Assembly: GCF_964204645.1 (NCBI RefSeq)
Contig: NC_134028.1
Coordinates: 12,319,001-12,383,000, forward strand
Direction: 5' to 3'
From: Tubulanus polymorphus
Lineage: Eukaryota; Nemertea; Palaeonemertea; Tubulaniformes; Tubulanidae
DNA length: 64,000 nt
Shown here piece by piece: positions 21,769 through 33,289 of this stretch. A program made the translations under genes and the position numbers. How positions within the stretch are numbered: the first letter of the stretch is position 1; each line of letters opens with the position of its first letter. A model generated the notes under the pieces. The model saw only the letters and a program-made list of their open reading frames with translations. It was not told the origin of the DNA and searched no databases.

Positions 21769-24700
21769 ATGGGGGAGAATGAACACCAGCCAGAAAATAA
21801 TAATGTTAATATTATCAAAAAAATATTATTGCCCATATTGTAAAAAAATACATCGATAAATCCCAAAAATCACGACATGAAAAATCTGCAAATCATATAA
21901 AAAATGTTATAGATTTTGAAACTCCAGAAAATTCCAATGAAAGAAAAGAACGATTAGAAAATATGAATGTGGATGAAATAAAATGTGAAGTTTGTAATGA
22001 ATTTATAGTAAAAAGGAATTATAATAGACACCTCGAATCACAAAAATACCGTCAAAATTTGAGTAATAATGTTTTAGGAAAAGATTATTTTGATGATAAA
22101 CCTCAACAAGTAAAAAAACCAACTTCAAAAACTAAATCCATTTCAAATAAACCTTTCATGGAAAATGTTAGAAATTATATTGATTCACTAGAAATAAAAG
22201 ATACAATTGAAATATTAGAAACATTACGTAGTAAAATTGGTCCTGCAGCTATTATATTTAGATTTTTTAAAGGTACAACAATAGAAGATTATAGTACATT
22301 TAATGAAATAATAGAAAAAATACTAGATTTGATAACAGATGTTGAATATCCAAAAATTAGTATCTCTGGGAAAGTAAGTTTTATAAAGTCAAAAGAAAAA
22401 ATGGATTATGATATTCAAACACTCTCTGAAGAAATAATTTCAAAAACACAAATAAAAGAGAAATTAGAAAAAATATTTAATGAATTTAAACGTCATATTG
22501 AAGAAAGATATTTTGAGGGTTCTGGCTTAACATTGAATGAAATTATATATCTAGATTTAAATGTTTATAATACAAAAAGAAGTAAAACATCAAAAAGTAA
22601 TAAAATGTTCAAAAATGATTCAAACTTTACAACAGAAAAGGATATTAAAGCATCATCTTATATTAAATTACCATTTACATCAAAAGCAGTAATAAATGTT
22701 CAAAATGAAGATAATAAATGTTTTCTATGGTCAATTATTAGTTGCTTACACCCAACAGAAGATATTACACATAGTTTTTAGAAAAACAGATTACCGGAAA
22801 TATGAAACATTATATAAAATTGATCAATATCCGGTAACTATAAAAATGATTCCTAAAATAGAAAAAGTTAATAATTTAAAAATAAATGTATTCGAATTAA
22901 TGCAATTACCAAAGACAAAAGGTGAAAATATTAAAGATTATACATTGGAAGCTTTATATTTAACAGAATATAATGATGATGAAAATGCTATAGATTTGTT
23001 ATATTACAAAAAAGATGAAAATGAACATTATATGTGGTTAAAACAAATTGATTTATTCTTTAGAACAGAAAGTGATCATCATCATAAAATTTATCTATGT
23101 AGAAAATGTTAATCTAAATTTATGACTGAGAATACATTATTAAAACATAAAGAATTATGTGATAATAAAGATTTTTGTAAATTAATAATGCCAACAGAAA
23201 AAGATTATGAATTGAAATTTACTAATCATATATTTAAGAATATTGTTCCATTTGTAATTTATGGGGATTTTGAATCGTTGAATAAAGAATTAACCGATAA
23301 AGATAGAAAAGAAATATATAACAAAAAGCAATTATTGAAATCAATGGATAAAGGAAATGAATTAAATGAAGACACAACACAAGACCCGCCAATTATAAAT
23401 ACAATAAAAAAAGTTCATCAAAGAGCTGCTGCTTATGGAATTTATATAAAGAATCAAATTATCCTGAATTATATGAAAGTCAATATATTTCTTTTAGAGG
23501 TGAAGATGTAGTTAATGATTTTTGTAACAAAATGATTGAATTAGAAAGTGATTTTGCAAAATTATTAAACAAAAATAAAAGAATAGTTATGACAAAAGAA
23601 GATGAAATTCACTTTAATTATGCAACTCATTGTTGTTATTGTGAAAAACGTTTTTATTCATTTGATAAAAAAGTTAGAGATCATGATCATTTAAATTCAA
23701 AATATCGTGGAGCTGCTCATGAAGATTGTAATTTACAAGCTAAGAAAGTTAATTTCGTACCAATATTATTTCATAATTTATCAGGCTATGATACCCATCT
23801 ATTTATAAAACAATTATCGGGAAAATTGGGCGCAATTAATCAAGAAATAGAAGAATATAATGCTATGAATGGTGTAAATGTAAGAAAATATGATTTTAAA
23901 CTATTAGCTAAGACATCTGAAAATTATATTTCATTTCAATTTGGTTGCATTAGATTTTTAGATTCTTATAGATTTCTAGCAAGTTCATTAGATAATTTAT
24001 CAAAAAGTTTAGTTGATAATGATTTTATAGTAACTCGATATTATTATCCAAATGAACAAGATTTTAAATTATTGAGATATAAAGATGCAATTCCTTACTC
24101 ATTTTATAAAACACACAATGATTTTAATGTAACAGAATTATTAAAAGATCAATTTTATGATCAATTAAAAGAGGAGTATTTGAAAGATGAAGTGTTTAAT
24201 AGAACATTAAATATTTGGAACCATTTTAAGATGAAAAATCATGGTGAATTAGTTGATTTATATTTAAAATCAGATGTTATGATATTGGCTGACATATTTG
24301 AAAAATTTAGAGAAGTTAATTTGAATCATTTTAATGTTGATCCTTGTTATTGCTACTCTAGTCCTGGTTTAACTTGGCAATGTGGTTTAAAATACACAAA
24401 TGTAGAATTAGATTTATTAAAAGAACCAGATATGGTTTTATTATTTGAAATTATTTGAAAAATCAATTAGAGGTGGAATTAGTGGTGTTATGGGAGATAG
24501 ATATTTTAAAGCAAATGATGAATATAAATTATTATATATTGACGCCAATAATTTATATGGTTGGGCAATGATGCAACCTCAACCATATAAAAATTTTATA
24601 TTAACAGAAGTTGAAAATGGTGATAGAACTGATTGGGAAAGCGCAATTGCGAGTTTAAAAGATGAAGCACCAATTGGTTATTTCTTTGTAGTTGATTTAG

Positions 24701-26862
24701 AATATCCTGAAAATATAAAGTTTAAAACCAGAAACTTACCTTATTGCCCAGAACATTTAGTCGTAGATGATAGTTATTCAAGTGAATACCAGAAGAAAAT
24801 AAAACCGAAAGATCATGTTTTTACAGAAAAATTAATACTTACTCAAAATAATAAATACAGTTATATTGTTCATTATAGAATGTTAAAATGTAATCTAAAA
24901 CAAGGAATGAAATTAAAGAAAGTACATAGATATATTGAATTTAATCAATCGAAGTGGTTAGAAAAATATATAGATTTCAATACTCAACAGAGAACAATAT
25001 CTAAAACAGATTTTGAAAAAGATTCTTCAAATTAATGAATAATAGTTTTTATGGTAAAACATGTGAAAATATTAGAAATAGAAATGATATTGAATTAGTA
25101 AATAATTCTGAAAGATTAAGACATTTACAATCAAGTCCTAGACATTTAGGAAATAAAAGATTTGAAGATTATTTAACAGCAGTTAAATTAAAAAGGACGT
25201 CAATGAAATTTAATAAACCTATATTCATTGGTTCAACTGTTTTAGAAGTATTAAAATTATTAATGTATGATTTTTATTATAATGTTTTACAACCACTTTT
25301 TGGGGAAAAGCATATTGAAATATTATATTTTGATTCTGTAACAGCTGACACCCCAATATTATTAAAATGTAATGATAAAATATTGATAAGAAGAATTTCA
25401 GAAATAATTCCAAAACAAAATGAATGTTATATTTCATATGGTGAAAAAGAATTAATACAAATAAATGGTTTAATGGATGTTTGGACAAGAAATGGATGGA
25501 AAAAATTAAAAAATATTATTAGACATAAAACAAATAAGAAAATCTATAGAGTTAGAACTACATTAGGGTTTGTAGATGTTACAGAAGATCATAGTTTAAT
25601 TAAACGAAATGGCGATGAAATAAAACCAACTGATATAAAAATTGGAGATGAATTATTACATAAAGGATTTTTCCAAAGAATGAATCATATGTCATTCGAC
25701 GAAATTATTGATAATATTTATAATATAGAACCTGAAACATTAGAAGAAAAAGAATATTTTATCAAAGGACTTTTCATGGGTGATGGTTCAGCAGGTGTGT
25801 ATAATTATGTTTGGGGTAATAAATATTGTTGGTATTTATTATTTATGCAATCAAGACTTAAAATTATTAGAAAGAATTAAGAAATTCTGTGAAGAAGTTT
25901 ATTCACATAAAACATTTAGAATCATGGATGTTATGAAATCATCAGCAGTTTATAGAATACTTGTAAATAATCCTAAAGATTTTGCTCTAAAATATAATGA
26001 TGAATTCTATATTCATGCAATAGTGAAAAGTAATACTTCAACAAAAGAAAAGATAGTTCCAGATTATGTATTAAATGCAAAAAATAATTTAAGAAAATGG
26101 TTCTTCATTGGATTCTACGCAGCAGATGGTGCTGTAAAATTTACGAGTTCCCCAGCAATATCTTTAGCTCAAAAAGGAAAAGTTGCTATATCAGGGTTAA
26201 ATATATTATGTAATTCATTAGGCTTCAATATGAATATTGGATTGATTAAATCTAAACCAAATTGTTTTAATTTAAGCCACACAGAAAAAGATTTAACTGA
26301 AGAAGTTAAAGATTTATTTGAAATATATAACCCAACAGATTATGTTTATGATTTATCAACTGAAGATGGCACATTCAACTGTGGATTTCCATTAATTTGC
26401 TTCAATACGGATGCGTACATACTAAAAATAAAGACAAATGACATAACAAAAGACTTTAAAACATTAAAACATCATTTTGATTTTAGCAATTATCCTAAAG
26501 ATCATGAACTATTTAGCAATGATAATAAAAAGATTCCTGGTAAATTTAAAGATGAATTAGGGGGTGATGAAATGATTAAATTTGTCGGGATAAGAAGTAA
26601 AATGTAGAGTTATAGAACAAAAGATCATGAAGCTAAAAAGTTAAAAGGAATAACAAAACATGTGGTTGATAAACATATAGCATTTCAAGATTATATAAAG
26701 TGTTAATATAACTCAATTGTAATGAAACACAAAATGAATTGTTTAAGATCAGAAGATCACGAGATGTACATTAATGAAGTTGAAAAAACTACCTTGAATC
26801 CATTTGATGATAAAAGGCATATATTAGATGATGGTATAAAAACATTACCTTATGGTTATTAA
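21769..26862 (+). pseudogene. polB: Polinton protein-primed DNA polymerase B with intein (copy A)
   Basis: Replicates the linear element by protein priming. Visible in order: N-terminal zinc finger (CPYCKKYIDKSQKSRH), a second finger (CEVCNEF, then RHLESQK), the NEDNKCFLWSIISCLHP domain typical of Polinton polymerases, exonuclease motif I (YGDFESL), an HNH/endonuclease VII-like CxxC..RDHDHL insertion, FHNLSGYDTHLF (Exo II), YLKSDVMILAD (Exo III), motif A (YIDANNLYGWAM), motif B (NNSFYGKT) and motif C (YFD..TDAY) split by an intein. Start chosen at the TTATAAATG next to the TIR. Breaks: shifts near 21,820, 22,780, 23,500, 24,455, 25,035 and 25,845, and stops near 23,110, 26,605 and 26,703. The stop overlaps the end of the convergent zinc-finger gene. 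Confidence 0.9.
25335..26406 (+). other. LAGLIDADG intein in polymerase copy A (frameshifted)
   Basis: It starts with Ser (SVTADTPILL, block A) right after the YFD of polymerase motif C. Block B is VTEDHSL, the two endonuclease motifs are FIKGLFMGDGS and FFIGFYAADG, block F is VYDLSTEDGTFNCG, and the end is Asn followed by TDAYILKI of the host protein. Relative to copy D there is a 7-bp duplication near 25,843 (TTATTTATTATTT) that breaks the frame. The residue before the terminal Asn is Phe rather than the usual His. Confidence 0.85.
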
Positions 26863-28092
26863 AACATAAAATCAATATCATCAAACTCGAAATCACTAGT
26901 GGTTTCTTCTTTTTCATTTAATTGTTCTTGTATAATTTGCTTAGGTTCTTCCATTTCATTTTTCTCATTTAAATAAAGTTCTATCTTGTACCACATTTCA
27001 TCTCGCTCTCTTTGTTTCTTTTTGTTTTCTCTTTGTTAATTCATCAAATGGAATTATAATATCGATGTTTAAATAATTTACAATCTTATTTAAAAAGAAT
27101 TCATAATTAATTGAATCTGTTATTCTATTTTCCAAATGATACATTAATATTTGTTTGAATGTTTTTTTATATTTTCCATATCTTCTTCTGTTAATTTAGG
27201 TTTTTCATAATAATCGTTAAATAATAAATATAAATACAAGCCATTGCATATATTCTGGTGTATGATCTTCCATAGAAAATATCTTAAATATTTCATCAAG
27301 ATAATTTAATTTTGGTTCTATAAGAATATTTCTAGTTTTTTCATCACCCCATAAATTCTTTTGCCATCCACATTGATTACAAAATATCACAGGACCTTCT
27401 TGTCTTAAGTACTCATAAATACATTGTGGGCATTTTTTTCTATCATAGCTAAGTAATAGATCTTCATTAAGCTCTTGGTATTTTTTTACGTTTTCTTTAT
27501 GTTTTATTGTTCTATTATGTAGATTTGAATTACTTGTTGTAATAATCAATTTACAATATTTACAATAATATGTTTTTCTTGTTAATTCATTATATTGTTT
27601 TTCTAACTTTTCAACTGTTTCTTTATTATCTGGTAACGTTTTCTCATATTTTATTTTTTCTAATAAACTATTTTTTCTTTCATTGAATTCAGTTTCAAAT
27701 TTATTAGAAATTTTATCTATATGTACTTTACGAAATTGATGATTCTCCCAATCTTCTATATTTTCAGGACTAAATTTCATTCGACAAGGCTCGCAGAAAT
27801 GATCTTTTATATTATCCTTGTCATAGAATAAGAAAGGTCTTTTCCAAATAATTTCAGGTTCAACTTCAACAGAATTACTATTACTTTCGTTACTATCAAC
27901 ATTAGCCGTTGCGCCATTAATTTTACACTTCTCTGAATGTTTTTTAACATAATTTCTTGAGAATAATTTATTACATTTTGGGCAGTTTAGTTTAGGGGGT
28001 TTATAATTTTCATCATGTTTTTTCATATGTCGAGCCATATTACTTTTTCTTAGAAGTTCACCACAAATTTCGCATGGTATCTTCTCATCCAT
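26859..28092 (-). pseudogene. Polinton C2H2 zinc-finger protein (copy A)
   Basis: Homologue of the intact 432-residue protein of Polinton D. The first 291 residues are open (MDEKIPCEICGELL, then paired CxxC/H fingers and CKYCKLIITTSN). Shifts near 27,235 and 27,030 break the C-terminal third. The acidic tail (SDFEFDDID) can still be read up to the stop that overlaps the polymerase stop. It is convergent to the polymerase and is the only long gene on this strand in the element. Function unknown; DNA or RNA binding is an inference from the fingers. Confidence 0.75.
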
Positions 28093-28147
28093 TTATTAGG
28101 GGAAAAAATTACTAGTGGTGATGAGGTAATTTTTTATGTTATAAATA

Positions 28148-28924
28148 ATGGTAGAATTAAAAGAATACAGAATATTTGTTGATTCTAGAAAACTTACAAA
28201 TTAAAAATCACATAATTTATTAGTTCAATTAGATAGAGAATTTAAGAATTGTGTTGATTTAAAATTAGTAAATATAAGTTTATGTAATTCTTTTTATAAT
28301 ATAACGAATAAAACTATTGAACATAGAGCCTTTTTAATTTTTGATAAAGGTAAAAATGAATGGTCCTATATATATTTAAAACCGGGGTTATATAATTTAG
28401 ATACATTAGCACAAGAAATTAATAGAAAAGCCTGGCACAAATTAGGTAGTAGTTCTGGGTTTAGTATTAGATTTTTAAAAAGTGATAGTTCTGATAGAAT
28501 AAAGATAAGGTTGTCTAATAGTGAAAAACATGCATTTATGGTAAAAAAACCTATAGCTAAACTGTTAGGAATTCTTCCCGATAGATCTTTTAAAAATATT
28601 GATGCTGTTACACCAAACTTAATACCTTACACACATTTTTATATTAATTTAATCGATCCTACAAAAACATTCGAAGTTACTAAAGATATAACTTGTAATT
28701 CTGGTTTACTAAACATTTTACCATTGAAGAATGTTAAAGAATTTGGAACGCAAATAAATTATAATTTAACAGAATGTGATTTCAAACTATGCATTCCTCG
28801 TTTTAATAATTTTAGATTAGAAATTAGAGATCACAATGGTTACTTAATTGATTTAAATAATTTCCCTGTAATTTATGAATTAGTTATAAGATGTAGACAG
28901 TATTTTTTTTCACTATATAAATGA
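28148..28924 (+). pseudogene. Penton-like minor capsid protein (copy A)
   Basis: Same family as the open 252-residue gene of Polinton D. The start MVELKEYRIF follows TTATAAATA. A TAT-to-TAA-type change makes a stop at codon 19 (28,202). Downstream the frame is open, with a two-residue deletion (FYINLIDP against FYIYCNLIDP) and a lost natural stop, so the tail runs on to 28,924. It overlaps the next start by ATGA. The C-terminal jelly-roll-like strand pattern (LEIRDHNGYLIDLNNFPV) is kept. Confidence 0.6.
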
Positions 28925-29253
28925 ATATAACAGTTGGACCGAGTATATGTTTTGGGTTTGATTTTAAACATGGTAAAGAAATGAGAATTAAACTAAATGA
29001 TGTAATTACTGATATAAAAAGTAAATCATTTAACAATGCATCAATGATTAATAAAGAAAATTATAATATAGAAAAAGTAATTGATTTAATTAAATCACCT
29101 TTAGAATATTATGAATTAAATGAAGATGGAATTATTGATGATATTAAAAACATATTAACCAAAATATATGATAATCATAAAAGTAGTAATGAAGTAAATG
29201 TTGAATTAATCATCACTAAATATTTTGAAGATAGTAATTTTTTGGATAAATAA
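28921..29253 (+). CDS. Polinton small protein, 110 aa (copy A)
   Basis: Open frame starting at ATATAAATG and overlapping the preceding gene by 4 bp. The N-terminus MNITVGPSICFGF is hydrophobic; the rest is charged and helical-looking with acidic heptads (IEKVIDLIKSPLEYYELNEDG). Copy D has 113 residues, so a short in-frame deletion near the C-terminus has occurred here. Family and function not recognised. The next gene's ATG follows its stop directly. Confidence 0.65.
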   Translation: MNITVGPSICFGFDFKHGKEMRIKLNDVITDIKSKSFNNASMINKENYNIEKVIDLIKSPLEYYELNEDGIIDDIKNILTKIYDNHKSSNEVNVELIITKYFEDSNFLDK

Positions 29254-29475
29254 ATGAGTGATAATAAGTGGATAATAACTGGATTATATAATGGAGCATT
29301 ACTATCAGTTGGAACTGTTGGTTATTCAATGGTATTAAAAAAATTATTCAAAATGGGAAGTGTTAATGTTGATAGATTTGATATAAATGATATCTTAAAA
29401 TTAACATTTGCAGTTACTTTATCTAATTTAACCATTGATTATTTCGAAAAACAAAAATATATTCCTCCCATATAA
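29254..29475 (+). CDS. Polinton small membrane protein, 73 aa (copy A)
   Basis: Starts exactly after the previous TAA (TAAATG). Residues about 6-28 (IITGLYNGALLSVGTVGYSMVL) form a likely membrane segment, and a second hydrophobic stretch follows (ILKLTFAVTLSNLTIDYF). Similar short membrane proteins occur in animal Polintons between the penton and the large late genes. Only three residues differ from copy D, so constraint or recency is high. Confidence 0.7.
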   Translation: MSDNKWIITGLYNGALLSVGTVGYSMVLKKLFKMGSVNVDRFDINDILKLTFAVTLSNLTIDYFEKQKYIPPI

Positions 29476-29499
29476 ATGCGTTATTATTTTACTAAATAA

Positions 29500-29922
29500 A
29501 TGGCTTCTGCAATCATAACTATTATAGGATCGGCAATTGTTAACGCTTTAGCATTTACTGGTGGAGGTTATTTATTTAAGCATATTGATAAAAATAGTTC
29601 ATTAGGAAAACAAAGAAGACATAATTTAGCATTAGAGAAATATAATAAAGCAGCAGAAGAATACAGAGAAAAACGACAAAACTATATGGATTATATTAAC
29701 AAGGAATTATATGATCAGAAGATTTCACATAGAGATTTTCAATCAGTTGATGATGCAATGAGTTTATATAACGCAGTAACCAATAAAGAAAAATTACATC
29801 TATACAAACCTAAATTATCAGATTATTATACCCCAAGTAAAGAACAACAGAAATATGAAATAATTTGGATTTTAGGTGGAACAGTTATTGTTATATTTGT
29901 AGCATATAAATTTACTAATTAG
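29500..29922 (+). CDS. Polinton conserved membrane protein, 140 aa (copy A)
   Basis: The N-terminal hydrophobic segment (IITIIGSAIVNALAFTGGGYLF) is followed by a charged helical middle (RRHNLALEKYNKAAEEYREKRQ), a YxLSDYYTPS-like motif and a C-terminal membrane segment (IIWILGGTVIVIFVAYKF). I recognise this architecture (ALAFTGxxYLF, RHN, KLSDYYTPS) from animal Polintons; its role is unknown. Preceded by TTTTACTAAATAAATG. Confidence 0.75.
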   Translation: MASAIITIIGSAIVNALAFTGGGYLFKHIDKNSSLGKQRRHNLALEKYNKAAEEYREKRQNYMDYINKELYDQKISHRDFQSVDDAMSLYNAVTNKEKLHLYKPKLSDYYTPSKEQQKYEIIWILGGTVIVIFVAYKFTN

Positions 29923-29942
29923 TAATTTTTTTTTCTAAATAA

Positions 29943-30377
29943 ATGGAAGATAAAGTTGATAGTATTGATATTATTCCTCATGATATAAATAAAACTAAAT
30001 TAAAAATATATTTAGAAAAACAAATATTAGAATTTGAAAGTGACTTAAAGATAAAAAAGAAAAAATATTTAAAAAGTAAAATTATATATTATCTAATTAT
30101 TAGTGGTTCGGATACAATTAGTTCTGTAATAACATTTCTAGCAATATTCAGTCCATTAACACCTTTAGCTATATCAATTGGTGTATTAGGATTAAGTTCA
30201 AGTGTATTAACTGGTATAAGTTCAAAATTAAATATAAAAAGTAATAAAGAAAAAATTAAAACTAATATAAAAGAAATTAATAAATTGAAGAATACACTAG
30301 ATTATATAATAAGTTTAAATGGTCATATAACAGTTGAAGAACAAGATAGATTATTTAAAGAATTAATAAATTATTAA
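29943..30377 (+). CDS. Polinton coiled-coil/membrane protein, 144 aa (copy A)
   Basis: An N-terminal charged helix (LKIYLEKQILEFESDLKIKKKKYLKSK) is followed by two hydrophobic segments (IIYYLIISGSDTISSVITFLAIF and PLTPLAISIGVLGLSSSVLTG), the GISSKLN motif and a second helix. The C-terminal ISLNGHITVEEQ motif is shared with animal Polinton homologues. Membrane association is likely; exact role unknown. Starts at CTAAATAAATG. Confidence 0.75.
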   Translation: MEDKVDSIDIIPHDINKTKLKIYLEKQILEFESDLKIKKKKYLKSKIIYYLIISGSDTISSVITFLAIFSPLTPLAISIGVLGLSSSVLTGISSKLNIKSNKEKIKTNIKEINKLKNTLDYIISLNGHITVEEQDRLFKELINY

Positions 30378-30393
30378 TTTTTTAATTAAATAA

Positions 30394-31780
30394 ATGGTAG
30401 ATGGTTTTCCAAAAGCTTTCCAATATAATAAATCAATTAAATATAATATTCCTGCAATAGATTTTAATAAAGATATTACATATAGAAATGAAGTTTTAGA
30501 TTCATTAACTAATTTAGAAATTTATGTTACTGAAACTAATAATTTTAATGCAAAGATGGAAAATATATTTCATGTATATTTAATTAATTTTAAAAAATTG
30601 AAAGATGAAAAACAATGGTTATTAAAATCTAATATGAAGTATTGGCAGAACCAATTAAATCTTGCTGTTTATTGTGCAACAACAGGATGTGGAATTAGTT
30701 GGAATGATCATTTGAATAATTCTGAATATAAATTAATTCAAAGTTTATTTAGATTTCATACATACTTTCAAATCAGAATAATATTAAATGAATTAGAGTG
30801 CGCTTTACCAGGATCTAGGTATTTTAAAGAATTAGATAATAATATTAATTTATCAAAGTTAATAAAATTTGTAATGAATTTAATATAGATATAAATAATT
30901 CTGATTTTAGAACAAAAATTGGAACAATAAGATCACTTCCTTGCCCTAAAAAGATTGCAGAATATTGTGCACTTCCCATACCATCTAATAGTTTATATAA
31001 CATCTATAGTAATAAATTAGGTTATGGTAAAATAGAAACTAAGGATTTAGAAACATTAAATTTCAATAAATTACCGACATTTAATGATAATTTAAAACAA
31101 GAAAACAATTATGGTTGGGTTTATTTCATTTTAGAAAATAATGAAGGTTTTACAAAATCAGGTATACAAAGAATAAATCAATCTATTAGAAATTATTTGA
31201 TATGTATTTTAGGTGCGCAAGTTGAAACAAGATCCCCAATAATTGGAAATTTAAATACATGATTTGATACACAGAAACAATTCAAAGTATTATTTGAAGA
31301 TTCTATTCATAATGATAAAAATAGATCGATTCCAGAAAACATTGTAAGATATCAAAATTATTTAGATAAATCACATATTAGACTAAATTATTGTATAGGC
31401 CCTAATCTATTTATTATTTCTAATGATTTAGTATTAAAGATTGGAAACATAATTGGTTATAATAATCTAATTAAAACTGCAACAATAAATAATTCATTTG
31501 GATTAAATGATATAAATAAAAAGATTATTACTGCTCCAAAATTAATGGAAGGTGGAAAAAATAAAAACACATTCAATCAACCGAAACTAAAACTAAAAAT
31601 ATGAAATTGCATAATGATTCTAAAATAAAAGATTACAATACATCAGAAAATATAAAAACTGATAATATTCAACATGATATAATTAAAACTGATAATGATA
31701 ATAAATCCCATGAAAATACTAAATTAGCTTTAACTTGTATAGGAATTGTTATAGGAGGAATATTATATTTTAAATTTTAA
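30394..31780 (+). pseudogene. Polinton conserved late protein, 462-aa family (copy A)
   Basis: Homologue of the intact gene in Polinton D. The first 160 codons are open and contain YCATTGCGISWNDHL and SLFRFHTYFQIRIIL. A shift near 30,865 and a TGA at about 31,261 break the middle; another slip occurs near 31,556. The C-terminal membrane segment (LTCIGIVIGGILYFKF) can still be read up to the stop at 31,778. It is probably a structural protein given its place among late genes, but no enzymatic motif is visible. Confidence 0.7.
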
Positions 31781-31796
31781 TTTTTTTATTATATAA

Positions 31797-33269
31797 ATGG
31801 ATGTAGAAGGTGGAGAAGATTATGAAATGGAAAACATGGGAAATAATAATGATGCCAATACTAACGATGATGATTATATGACTGCTGATACTAATATTGA
31901 TAATGATGGTAATGAATCATCATATAATTCTAATTTAGCAGAAAGTGGTTCTAAAGCCCCATCAACAGATGAATTTGATAGAAGAACTAAATCGAGAATA
32001 CCTCCTGAAAATTTAAATCAAGGTTTAGAAAGAGCAAATTTTGAAAATTATGAATTTATGTATGATTTTCAACGTGTATTTAAAGATTCTGGATATAATA
32101 TAAATAATAGAGGCGCCAGACTTTTAGTACAAGAATTAAAGTTTTTAGATGGTAAATATTATTATCATGTGAAAGATAAATCGGATTATTATATTAATAT
32201 CTCTAATAAAAATCAAGACAAAATAATAGCAAAATCAACTTTGCTTAAGTCTGACTCATTACTATCTAGAATTAAGAGAATAAGAAATAGTAATGAAATA
32301 GAAGATGTAACGCAAGAAGAAATAAATCAAAATAAAAGAGTATTTAAACTAAGAATTAATAAATTATTTGAAACAATCAAAGATAATCCAGAAACAGAAA
32401 CAACTTCTGAACAGAATATAAATTCCAAAACTAGTAAACTTAAATCAAATAAAGTTCCAATTGAAAAACTTTTACCGAATGGATTAATTGATGCAACAGA
32501 TCAACAATTAGAAGATTTAAATAATATATTTTCTGATAAAGCAATTAGAGAGATTATTAGTATAAGAAATGAAGCTGATAAAATTGCGCATGATAAAAGT
32601 ATAAGAAATTTAAAAATTAGAACTTTAGAAAAAGAATTAACTGATAAAAATAAAGAAATAGAACAATTAAAATTAGATAGAGATAATAAAGTTAATGAGG
32701 AAATTGAATTTAAAAAAAGAAATGCATATTTAGAAAAAGAAATTGATGATTTAGAATATAACATAGAATTACAAAAAGAAGAAATTAAATTATTGTTAAA
32801 ATCATATGATTATAATATAGATAGATTAAAAGTTATTTTTAAAGATTTGTTGATAAAACCAAATTCTGAAATATCATTGAAAGATAGAATAAAGTTATTA
32901 TTTAAATTAGAAGGAATAACAATTCTTTCAATTCTAACAGCTGTAACTATGTTATTTACAACAATTGGTTTAGCAATATCAAATGCTTTAAAATCTACTC
33001 CTACTCCAAATAAACCGGATAAAACCCGAGGTAATAATTCTATACAAGATAAAGTTAAAGATGGTTTAAAGAAATTAGCAAAATATTTATGGGAACTATC
33101 TAAAAAATCTGCTGCAGCTTTACCAGGAATTATTGCATCAATTGTTGGTTTTATATTGAAATCTGCTGGGAATATTCTTAACTTTGCTGCTGAACATATT
33201 ATTTTATTTTTAATTACAGTTGTAAGTGCTATTATTTTTGGGTTAGTGAATATGATTAAAAATAAATAA
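31797..33269 (+). CDS. Polinton coiled-coil membrane protein, 490 aa (copy A)
   Basis: Long open frame starting at TTATATAAATG. The first about 60 residues are acidic and low complexity. Residues about 240-350 are a long coiled coil (EKELTDKNKEIEQLK and similar). The last 130 residues hold at least two strong membrane segments (GITILSILTAVTMLFTTIGLAI and HIILFLITVVSAIIFGLVNMI) around the conserved AKYLWELSKKSAAALPG motif. That C-terminal module is conserved in animal Polintons. Its place before the capsid gene suggests a virion or membrane-interaction role; this is inference. Confidence 0.75.
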   Translation: MDVEGGEDYEMENMGNNNDANTNDDDYMTADTNIDNDGNESSYNSNLAESGSKAPSTDEFDRRTKSRIPPENLNQGLERANFENYEFMYDFQRVFKDSGYNINNRGARLLVQELKFLDGKYYYHVKDKSDYYINISNKNQDKIIAKSTLLKSDSLLSRIKRIRNSNEIEDVTQEEINQNKRVFKLRINKLFETIKDNPETETTSEQNINSKTSKLKSNKVPIEKLLPNGLIDATDQQLEDLNNIFSDKAIREIISIRNEADKIAHDKSIRNLKIRTLEKELTDKNKEIEQLKLDRDNKVNEEIEFKKRNAYLEKEIDDLEYNIELQKEEIKLLLKSYDYNIDRLKVIFKDLLIKPNSEISLKDRIKLLFKLEGITILSILTAVTMLFTTIGLAISNALKSTPTPNKPDKTRGNNSIQDKVKDGLKKLAKYLWELSKKSAAALPGIIASIVGFILKSAGNILNFAAEHIILFLITVVSAIIFGLVNMIKNK

Positions 33270-33289
33270 TTAATTTTTTTGTTAAATAA

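Noticed and set aside
25225-25488. Minus-strand frame opposite the intein start (also 51,928-52,191)
   Set aside because: Antisense shadow in A+T-rich coding sequence with no independent support.
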